Shown: positions 9,120 to 14,749 of the stretch, in pieces
Layout of the letters: each line of letters begins with the position of its first letter
Numbering within the stretch: the stretch's first letter is position 1
Origin: Pseudomonas sp. M47T1
GTDB taxonomy: Bacteria; Pseudomonadota; Gammaproteobacteria; Pseudomonadales; Pseudomonadaceae
Assembly: GCF_000263855.1 (NCBI RefSeq)
Contig: NZ_AJWX01000018.1
Span: forward strand, 1-64,000
Reading direction: 5' to 3'
DNA length: 64,000 nucleotides
Made by a program: the position numbers and the translations under genes
The notes under the pieces: generated by a model
What the model was told of the DNA's origin: nothing
What the model saw: the letters and a program-made list of their open reading frames with translations, nothing else
Databases searched by the model: none

Positions 9120-9298
9120 GTGTGTGGGAGTTGGGCTCCCGCGCCTCGATGAAAGTCGCGCCAGACGGTCCTTAATATTTGTTCGGCTTCAAAAGCCGAG
9201 TGGGACCACAGGTTGCCCGTCAGGCCGGTGTACCGTTCACGTCATCTGTATGTGCAGCATCGCAAAACCAGGTGGTTGTTACTCGTGTGTCCGCAGGG
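9120..9298 (-). ncRNA. candidate bridge RNA / seekRNA of the IS1111-type element
   Basis: The 256-base noncoding end downstream of the transposase holds TATTTGTT at 9176-9183 and GTGGGACC at 9200-9207, flanking a CGGCTT/AAGCCG hairpin at about 9184-9198. A minus-strand RNA would read GGUCCCAC, hairpin, AACAAAUA. The target repeat reads GGTCCCAC-AT-TATTTGTT at 13033-13050. The first RNA segment could pair with the bottom strand of the left flank and the second with the top strand of the right flank. That is the guide layout described for IS110/IS1111 RNAs. Boundaries are approximate and expression is unproven. Confidence 0.5.
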
Positions 9299-10324
9299 TC
9301 AAGCGCTGATGGCGCTTGATCCTGCATCGAATTCGCTGTGGTGTGCGGTAATGGCCCAGGCGATCCTGGCCAGTTTGTTGGCGATCGCGCACACCACCAG
9401 ATTGGTGTGATGGGTGCGCAGCAGTTCGCGGACCCAGTCCGCCAGTTTGCCGCTTTGTCGCTCCAACCCCATCAGATAAACCCTCGCGCACTGAATCAGA
9501 AGGCGTCGCTGATTGCCGTCGCCTCGCTTGCTGATACCACCCAGTCGTGGTTTGCCGCCGGTCGTGAACTGCTTGGGCACCAGCCCCACCGAGGCGGAGT
9601 AGTCGCGCCCGCTCCGGTACTGTTTACCATCTCCCAACTCCGCAGCCAGGGCGGTAGCGGTGATCGGGCCAACACACGGCAATGTCATCAAGCGCGAAGC
9701 CAGATCATCGCTGGCGGCCTGGCAATGCACTTCCTTGTCCAACGCCTTGACCTGGCCGTCGAGATAGTTGAAATGGGCATGTAGATCCATCAGCAGCTTT
9801 TTGATCAGCAGCGAAAATGTGCAGTCATCGAGCAGAATCGGCAGTTCCCTCACTGATTTGAAACCGGGCGGGAGGCTGATGCCGACTTCCAGCAAATAGC
9901 TGTGAACACGATTCATCGTGGCCGTGCGCTCCTTGATGAAGGTGTCGCGCAGCGAGTTGAGCATTGCCAGCGCTTGCTGGGCTTCGGTCTTGGGGTGGAC
10001 GAATCGCATCTTGTCACGGGTCGCAGCCTCACCAATGGCGGCGGCATCGGCGAAGTCGTTTTTGTTGCTTTTGACGTAGGGTTTGACGAATTGAGCTGGG
10101 ATGAGCTTGGGCGTATGGCCCAGCCTGGTAACCTCGCGCGCCATGAAATGAGAACCGCCGCAGGCCTCCATCACCACCGTGCAAGGGGCTAGGCTCGCCA
10201 AGTGCTTGACAAGCCCCATGCGGTTGAACTTGCGGTGATAAAGCTCTTGACCCGAATCATCTTGCGCGTGGATGTGGAAACTCAATTTTCCCAGATCGAT
10301 AGCGACGATAGCGACGTTTTTCAT
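9299..10324 (-). CDS. IS110/IS1111 family transposase
   Basis: RNA-guided recombinase of 341 residues. The N-terminal DEDD RuvC-like domain is intact: Asp10 in AIDLGK, Glu53 in VMEACGG, Asp90 and Asp93 in NDFADA. A helical middle is followed by the C-terminal Transposase_20 region (LPCVGPITATALAAELGD, then GGKPRLGGISKRGDGNQRR). There is no frameshift or internal stop, so the protein could be functional. The ATG at 10324 follows a short 5' region containing a CACCCTGTG/CACAGGGTG hairpin (10344-10378). Confidence 0.93.
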   Translation of the reverse strand: MKNVAIVAIDLGKLSFHIHAQDDSGQELYHRKFNRMGLVKHLASLAPCTVVMEACGGSHFMAREVTRLGHTPKLIPAQFVKPYVKSNKNDFADAAAIGEAATRDKMRFVHPKTEAQQALAMLNSLRDTFIKERTATMNRVHSYLLEVGISLPPGFKSVRELPILLDDCTFSLLIKKLLMDLHAHFNYLDGQVKALDKEVHCQAASDDLASRLMTLPCVGPITATALAAELGDGKQYRSGRDYSASVGLVPKQFTTGGKPRLGGISKRGDGNQRRLLIQCARVYLMGLERQSGKLADWVRELLRTHHTNLVVCAIANKLARIAWAITAHHSEFDAGSSAISA

Positions 10325-10396
10325 GGCATAGCACTCCGATAGGCACCCTGTGAAAGTTTAGTGGGCTTACACAGGGTGGGGCGGGGGTAGCCATTT

Positions 10397-10460
10397 CATT
10401 ATTGGTTGCAACGTGCCATGGCCTGATGGTCCGAGTTGTCAGCCTTGGTCGTTCGCAGGG
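10397..10460 (+). repeat. composite intergenic repeat, right half (copy C), cut by the IS
   Basis: CATTATTGGTTGCAACG through CATGGCCTGATGGTCCGAG to GTCAGCCTTGGTCGTTCG matches 13040-13101. It continues the repeat interrupted at 9042. It runs directly into the pepN remnant. Confidence 0.85.
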
Positions 10461-10463
10461 GAT

Positions 10464-10800
10464 GAGGTGCATGCCCTAATCGGCGCGTTTGCCCGGCAGA
10501 ACCTGATCAACTTCCACAGTGTCGACGGCTCGGGCTACCGCTTCCTGGCCGACCTGGTGATCCAGCTCAATGCCCTCAACCCTCCGATCGCCTCCAACTG
10601 GGCCCGCTGACCCGCTGGCCTAAATCCGACCGGCCCGCCAGGCGTTTATGCGTGGCGCTGGAGCGAGTTTTAGCGTCCGGTGAGTCGAGCCGGAGGTGTA
10701 TGAAGTGGTAAGCAAGAGCTTGGCGTAATTCAGACGCTTGGACCCAGAGGCGCTGGCCCTGCCCAGCAGGAGCGGTGTTTTTTGTGCATGCACAGCCCCG
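10464..10800 (+). pseudogene. degraded duplicate of the pepN 3' end
   Basis: Starting at GATGAGGTGCATGCCCTAAT, the DNA follows pepN from about 8332 to beyond its stop, including the trailer (CCCAGCAGG...). The first 49 codons still read a PepN C terminus (ALIGAFARQNLINFHSVDGS, then GYRFLADLVIQLNALNP). Small deletions then shift the frame, so a TGA ends it at about 10610, and the homology continues out of frame past the position equivalent to the pepN stop (GTAAGCAAGAGCTTGGCGTAA). The first part is roughly 85% identical by eye. It is non-functional: either a relic of a second pepN copy or a displaced end left by an insertion. Confidence 0.85.
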
Positions 10801-10957
10801 ATACCATGAACTGGTGCATGACGACATCTGCTTTCGCTCGCGCCAAAGAGTATTCCTACAGAACCTTGGGAATTTGCTGATGGGTGTGGATTTACCTGTC
10901 GCGTAGATTCAGCCTTTCAATTTTCAGGATGATCGTGCTACGGCTAATCCCGCTTAC

Positions 10958-11425
10958 ATGACGCTCACTGGCAAAGCCCAAGGGCTCATTTCCGCTGGTT
11001 GCTCCACTCAGGATTCGATTGGCAATAAATGCCAGGCTGGGCACCGTGACGAGATCATGGTCCTCTCGTTCAACCACTTAATGGAACATATCGGCAACAG
11101 CAGCCGCGCCACTCACCAGCCAATCATGATCACCAAAAATATCGATAAGTCCTCTCCGCTGCTGGCTCAAGCGCTCGCCAGTCTGGAACAGGTTGATTGC
11201 ACGATCACTTTTTATCGAGTATCGGCGTACGGCGTTCAGGAAAAATTCTTTACCGTAGAAGCCACGGGAGCCCGAATCAGCAGGTTGGTAGTGGACATGC
11301 CGCATGCAATCTTGGAAAGCGACGATGACGCTCAGGAGCAGGTCTCCATTCGTTATCGCGATATCCGATGGGTGCACCATTTGGCAGGGACAACAGGGTA
11401 CAGCTCATGGGGTGACAGTGAGTGA
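10958..11425 (+). CDS. hcp: Hcp family type VI secretion tube protein, start codon apparently lost
   Basis: Residues from MTLTGKAQGLISAGC through DSIGNKCQAGHRDEIMVLSF to the C-terminal IRYRDIRWVHHLAGTTGYSS carry the pattern of Hcp/TssD, which stacks as hexameric rings in the T6SS tube and can carry effectors. Hcp proteins of this branch normally begin M-A-N-P-A-Y-M. Here ANPAY is present in frame at 10943-10957, but the initiator position (10940-10942) is ACG, with AGGA ten bases upstream. The first in-frame ATG is 10958, with no ribosome site. No other T6SS structural gene is in the window, so this is an orphan Hcp. The 3' end overlaps the next gene (GTGA). GC is lower than in flanking genes. 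Confidence 0.75.
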   Translation: MTLTGKAQGLISAGCSTQDSIGNKCQAGHRDEIMVLSFNHLMEHIGNSSRATHQPIMITKNIDKSSPLLAQALASLEQVDCTITFYRVSAYGVQEKFFTVEATGARISRLVVDMPHAILESDDDAQEQVSIRYRDIRWVHHLAGTTGYSSWGDSE

Positions 11426-12144
11426 GCAAGTCAACCACGAGCGAGGTAAAGAGTGCCTGCGATTTCTGGGACGTCTCACAGGCAGCAAATTACCTGGCAA
11501 GCCAAGCATGTACATTGAGTGGGCGGCACATTCAGGACGGCGTGCTGCGATCAAGTTTTAATCGCGAAGTGGCTTACTACGCAAGAGGAATTGTTCGTGA
11601 TGTAGAGGCAGGTCGTAAAACACCGGATGAGGGGCTAGCGGCTCTGCTTAAGGAAAAGCGACATTTAATCAAGCAGTCTCGCGAAATCGCGTTGAAGGGA
11701 ATCGGTGTGGCAGCCGGGTCTTTACAGATCGCGACGGGGGCAGGTATTTGCTATGGTTCTGTAGGCCTTTTATGCCCCTTTTTCGGCGTGCCGTTGATGG
11801 CCCATGGTGCTAACAACGTATACGAAAATGGTCGTAACCTGATGCAGGGGCGGTCTGACACCCAAGGGCCTGTGAGGAAGGCTTACCAAGGCGTATCGAA
11901 GGCTTTCGGACAAAGTGATGTTGAGGCCAACATTGCCTACGGCGCGGTCGATGTGAGCACTTCGATATATGGCCTAGGGAGACTCCTGCTCAAGCGTGAT
12001 GCTTGGCGCTTATTTCGCTACATTCGTGCAGATTACGTGCGTGTTTACTCGCAAACCAGCGTTCCGGCTTTGACCTTCGAGGCTATTTCGAATGGGATTA
12101 CTCTGAAGTCTACGCACGACGAATTCGAAAAGCATGGCAGATAG
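11422..12144 (+). CDS. putative Hcp-linked effector (DUF4225-like)
   Basis: A 240-residue protein starting at GTG 11422 in a four-base overlap with hcp. The middle (residues about 92-140) is a glycine-rich hydrophobic stretch, IGVAAGSLQIATGAGICYGS continuing GLLCPFFGVPLMAHGANN, which recalls DUF4225 proteins often found behind orphan Hcp genes; the family match is from memory. The N-terminal part is polar and helical. A membrane-acting toxin delivered by Hcp is a reasonable inference from the hydrophobic core and the membrane-bound neighbour; no enzymatic motif is seen. Lower GC than the flanks suggests horizontal acquisition. Confidence 0.55.
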   Translation: MSKSTTSEVKSACDFWDVSQAANYLASQACTLSGRHIQDGVLRSSFNREVAYYARGIVRDVEAGRKTPDEGLAALLKEKRHLIKQSREIALKGIGVAAGSLQIATGAGICYGSVGLLCPFFGVPLMAHGANNVYENGRNLMQGRSDTQGPVRKAYQGVSKAFGQSDVEANIAYGAVDVSTSIYGLGRLLLKRDAWRLFRYIRADYVRVYSQTSVPALTFEAISNGITLKSTHDEFEKHGR

Positions 12145-12448
12145 CTACTGGCTGATATTGGGTAGCTACTTGCTGGTGTCGATCAGCGGTCTGATCTTCT
12201 GCAAGTGGGTTGCTACCCGATTGTCGGGGCTAACGGCGTCAACGCCTTGGTTTTGGCTGTCTATCGCCCTGACCGTTGCGTGGGGTATGGTGCAACTGAA
12301 TGTAGCGAAGTACGGAGGCGTGATTTTTTTTGAGGGCACGAAAAAGTACCTTGAGGAAAATGAGCTCGTCAGGTTGTGCGCCTTGATTATCACGCTGCTG
12401 CTTACCGGTTGTACCCCAAGGCCAGAAAAGAAAAGGCCGGGTTGTTGA
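12134..12448 (+). CDS. small membrane protein, candidate immunity protein
   Basis: A 104-residue protein with three hydrophobic helices: SYWLILGSYLLVSISGLIF, TPWFWLSIALTVAWGMVQL and VRLCALIITLLLTGC. The short charged tail is TPRPEKKRPGC. It overlaps the putative effector gene by 11 bases, so the two are co-translated. Multi-span membrane proteins are the usual immunity partners of pore-forming T6SS toxins acting at the inner membrane; this function is inferred from context only. No family was recognised. Confidence 0.55.
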   Translation: MADSYWLILGSYLLVSISGLIFCKWVATRLSGLTASTPWFWLSIALTVAWGMVQLNVAKYGGVIFFEGTKKYLEENELVRLCALIITLLLTGCTPRPEKKRPGC

Positions 12449-12457
12449 GGCCTTGGG
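12415..12457. other. inverted repeat between convergent genes
   Basis: A nine-base perfect inverted repeat (CCCAAGGCC / GGCCTTGGG) with a 25-base A-rich loop spans the end of the membrane-protein gene and faces the convergent DUF3077-like gene. It could act as a weak terminator but lacks a T-run. Confidence 0.35.
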
Positions 12458-12472
12458 TTGCTCACGGTACCT

Positions 12473-12733
12473 TTACTGAGTCTCGTGCAACCCCTGAAGG
12501 GGCGCGGAGACTAGGCCGTTGCTCATCTGCGTTAAACAATCAATAGCGTGGTTCAACGCCTGCGTAGCCTGCGCATCCGCATCACATCGCTCATCCGACA
12601 GAACTCTAATGGTATTGAGCATGGCATTGGCGCACTGCAAGGTCTCGTCAATCGGAATATTGGCACGCACCGCAAAGACAAGTTGGGTGGCAGACCGTGC
12701 GGCGTTCGAAGTCGGGTAACTCTCGATCAACAT
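12473..12733 (-). CDS. small DUF3077-like protein
   Basis: An 86-residue protein beginning MLIESYPTSNAARSATQLVF. The stretch LVFAVRANIPIDETLQCANA with a following two-helix region resembles the DUF3077 proteins abundant in Pseudomonas accessory regions, which have no known role. The ATG at 12733 is preferred; a TTG 18 codons upstream would start inside a terminator-like T-run. No good ribosome site is visible for either, so expression is doubtful. Confidence 0.5.
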   Translation of the reverse strand: MLIESYPTSNAARSATQLVFAVRANIPIDETLQCANAMLNTIRVLSDERCDADAQATQALNHAIDCLTQMSNGLVSAPLQGLHETQ

Positions 12734-12785
12734 GGAAGCCAAGAGGCCCGCGCCACACGGCCCGCCATAAAGCAAAGCAAAAGGC

Positions 12786-12813
12786 AAAAAAATGCCCCAG
12801 CTTTTATGGGGGC
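12786..12813 (-). terminator. rho-independent terminator on the minus strand without an upstream gene
   Basis: On the minus strand GCCCC, an 11-base loop, GGGGC, A and seven T residues make a standard terminator. Nothing to its right on that strand (12814-13187) looks like a gene, so it may be the relic of a lost transcription unit. Confidence 0.65.
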
Positions 12814-12917
12814 GCTACTGCGCCATGTTGATTGAGTGCCGGCTTCGACCCCGGGCCGTTGATTTGGCAACGACGGGAGGAAGCCTATCGTCAGAGGCCG
12901 GTGACTGCAAGTGGTAT

Positions 12918-13101
12918 GTCGCCGCTGCCGCCAGGCTGCGGGACTTCGTCATGGCCGTCAGGTGCTAGTCGATGTTTTTCTAGCGCCCTTGAGATCGAGC
13001 GCCGTCCGCACGGCGCTTCCCGGGCAGAGCCCGGTCCCACATTATTTGTTGCAACGTACCATGGCCTGATACACCGAGTTGTCAGCCTTGGTTGCTCGCA
13101 G
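12918..13101 (+). repeat. composite intergenic repeat, intact copy D
   Basis: Starts with a shortened hairpin element (GTCGCCGCTGCCGCCAGGCT), then CGTCATGGCC...GGTGCTAGTCGATG..., a GAGCGCCGTCCGCACGGCGC dyad, the CCGGGCAGAGCCCGG palindrome, TTATTTGTTGCAACG, and GTCAGCCTTGGTTGCTCG. It is the uninterrupted version of copies B plus C and, inverted, of copy A. The remaining spacer up to 13187 shows no gene. Confidence 0.8.
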
Positions 13102-13187
13102 AGTCTGCCGCGTCGCAATCAACCATCAAGAATCCCGTCCCCCCGCCGATACGTCCCGACGCCCCTTGGACTTTTCGGCTGAATTTC

Positions 13188-13982
13188 ATGAAGCAGTTTT
13201 TCAACAAGCCTTACCTGTTACCCACCCTGATTTCCCTTGTTTTGCTGGCCGTGGTGTCGCTGTGGCTGAGCCCGGCGCTGGACCTGTTGGCGCTGGCCGT
13301 GGACCTGCGCTGGCTGTCGGTGCTGGCATTGTTCCTGTTTTGCCTGTTCTGCTGGACCTGCATCTCCCTGGGCCGCTGGGGCGAGGTGGCGTGGAAGCGT
13401 GTCGATTATCTGTGGCTGGGCTGCGTGGCGTTGGCGCTGGTGGTGCAGGCGGCGGGCGAGGGCAGCCTGCGCTGGGTGGCCACGGCACTGTTGCTGGTGT
13501 TGGCGCTGTCGCTGCGCGCCACCAAGGTCAAGGCCGAGATCCTGCTGAAAACCCCGCGCCGTCAGGCCGTGTGGCTGGTGCTCAACCAGCGTCTCGAGGT
13601 GCCGTCCGAAGGCCGCCTGGACATGCGCGCCCAGCGCGCCAAGGTGCGCCTGGTGCAGCTGCTGCGCGACTGGCGCGTGGGGCAACTGCCGCTGGCCCAC
13701 GTGCAAGTGGCCGCGAAGGCGCCGGACCTGCTGAGCAGTTCGGTGATCGAGGTCAAGCCGCGTTTCAGCGAGCCGGAATTCACCTACGACTTCCAGCATT
13801 CATTGGAATCCACCGCCCTGGGCCGCTGGATCCTGGAGCAGCCGGTGGACACGGTGTACTTGTTTGGCGAAATCAATTCGATGCTGCTGGCCCAGCTGTT
13901 CCGCTGGGGCAAGGACCACAACCTGGAAGTGATCGCCGACGGTGGCGTGACCCTGCTCAACGAGGAGCACGCGGCGGCCTGA
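13188..13982 (+). CDS. membrane protein of unknown function
   Basis: A 264-residue protein with four N-terminal hydrophobic helices (about residues 10-115, from LLPTLISLVLLAVVSLWLSP to VATALLLVLALSLRA) and a soluble C-terminal half of mixed alpha/beta character (AVWLVLNQRLEVPSEGRLDM ... TVYLFGEINSMLLAQLFRWG). I do not recognise the family. The ATG at 13188 is chosen because upstream in-frame codons lie in repeat DNA. No RBS of note. GC is again high, marking the end of the accessory patch. Confidence 0.65.
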   Translation: MKQFFNKPYLLPTLISLVLLAVVSLWLSPALDLLALAVDLRWLSVLALFLFCLFCWTCISLGRWGEVAWKRVDYLWLGCVALALVVQAAGEGSLRWVATALLLVLALSLRATKVKAEILLKTPRRQAVWLVLNQRLEVPSEGRLDMRAQRAKVRLVQLLRDWRVGQLPLAHVQVAAKAPDLLSSSVIEVKPRFSEPEFTYDFQHSLESTALGRWILEQPVDTVYLFGEINSMLLAQLFRWGKDHNLEVIADGGVTLLNEEHAAA

Positions 13983-14039
13983 CGGTGATATGGTGTAGAT
14001 AGTTCGCAGGCTATCTATCCATCCTCAGGAGTGCCGTTC

Positions 14040-14648
14040 ATGAATCTGAAACGCCTGTTCACCGCATCCAGCCTGGCCTTGGCGGTATTGGCCAGTGGCG
14101 CGGTCCACGCCGACGCGCCGCCCTCGGGCGTGCGTGGCGCCATCACCGCCATCAACGGCGACGACCTGCAGGTCAAGACCAACCACGGCGAAGACGTGCT
14201 GGTGCACCTGACCGGCGACACCCAGGTACGTGGCGTGACCCTGGCCAACATTGCCGATATCAAGCAGGGCAGCTACGTGGGCGCCGCCGCGGTTCCTCAG
14301 GACGACGGCACCTTGAAAGCCCTGGAGGTGCACGTGTTTGCGCCGTCCATGGCCGGCACGGGTGACGGTCACCGCGCCTTTGACCTGGCCGCCAACAGCA
14401 GCATGACCAACGGCAGCGTCGGCGACCTGGTGGTGGCCAACGGGCGCACCATCACCGTGAAGTACAAGGGTGGCGAGCAGAAGATTTTCGTGCCCGAGGA
14501 TGTGCCTATCGTCAACCTGGTGCCGGGTGATCGCAGCCTGCTCAAGCCCGGGGTGAAGGTGGTGCTGTTTGCCCAGAAGGCGGCGGATGGCAGTTACACC
14601 GCCAAGGCCATTTCCGCTGGGGAAAATGGCTTGAAGGCGCCGATGTAA
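14040..14648 (+). CDS. secreted DUF5666-like beta-barrel domain protein
   Basis: A 202-residue protein with a signal peptide (MNLKRLFTASSLALAVLASG, cleavage after VHA near 24). Two related segments follow, GAITAINGDDLQVKTNHGED with LVHLTGDTQVRG, and VGDLVVANGRTITVKYKGGE with FVPEDVPI, the OB-like repeats of DUF5666. It is expected in the periplasm; function unknown. The ATG at 14040 follows CAGGAG; the nearby GTG at 14031 overlaps that site. It stands alone, followed by a REP pair. Confidence 0.75.
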   Translation: MNLKRLFTASSLALAVLASGAVHADAPPSGVRGAITAINGDDLQVKTNHGEDVLVHLTGDTQVRGVTLANIADIKQGSYVGAAAVPQDDGTLKALEVHVFAPSMAGTGDGHRAFDLAANSSMTNGSVGDLVVANGRTITVKYKGGEQKIFVPEDVPIVNLVPGDRSLLKPGVKVVLFAQKAADGSYTAKAISAGENGLKAPM

Positions 14649-14662
14649 CAATGCTGCCTGGT

Positions 14663-14749
14663 GTGGGAGCGGGCTCTGCCCGCGAATCAGACGCCGCGGT
14701 GTTTCAGGTAGACGGTGGCGTTTGCTTCGCGGGCAGAGCCCGCTGCCAC
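14663..14749. repeat. REP palindrome pair overlapping the end of the RND pump gene
   Basis: Two inverse copies of the GGGAGCGGGCTCTGCCCGCG palindrome about 40 bases apart. The right copy (14725-14749) lies within the last codons of the minus-strand pump gene. Confidence 0.9.

Larger units (their letters stand above)
9043..10396 (-). mobile_element. IS110-family element, IS1111 subgroup
   Basis: About 1354 bp, bounded by the two halves of an interrupted repeat (CCCAC|A at the left, CA|TTATT at the right; a shared CA leaves a two-base ambiguity). Subterminal inverted repeats of 12 bp with one mismatch are present: ATGGTTACCCCC at 9047-9058 and GGGGGTAGCCAT at 10383-10394. There is no target duplication. 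The transposase is on the minus strand, with a short noncoding end before it (72 bases) and a long one after it (256 bases), the arrangement known for IS1111-type elements. Inserting into REP-like repeats is typical of relatives in P. putida. Confidence 0.9.

Noticed and set aside
10344-10378. CACCCTGTG/CACAGGGTG hairpin as the bridge RNA of the IS
   Set aside because: This end is only 72 bases long and has no match to either target flank; the other end fits much better.
12473-12787. A longer DUF3077-like protein starting at TTG 12787
   Set aside because: The start lies in the T-run of a terminator and the extra residues do not resemble the family.
12838-12870. A T-arm-like sequence (CCGGCTTCGACCCCGG), possible tRNA fragment as integration site
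   Set aside because: No acceptor stem, anticodon arm or CCA-proximal match could be built around it.
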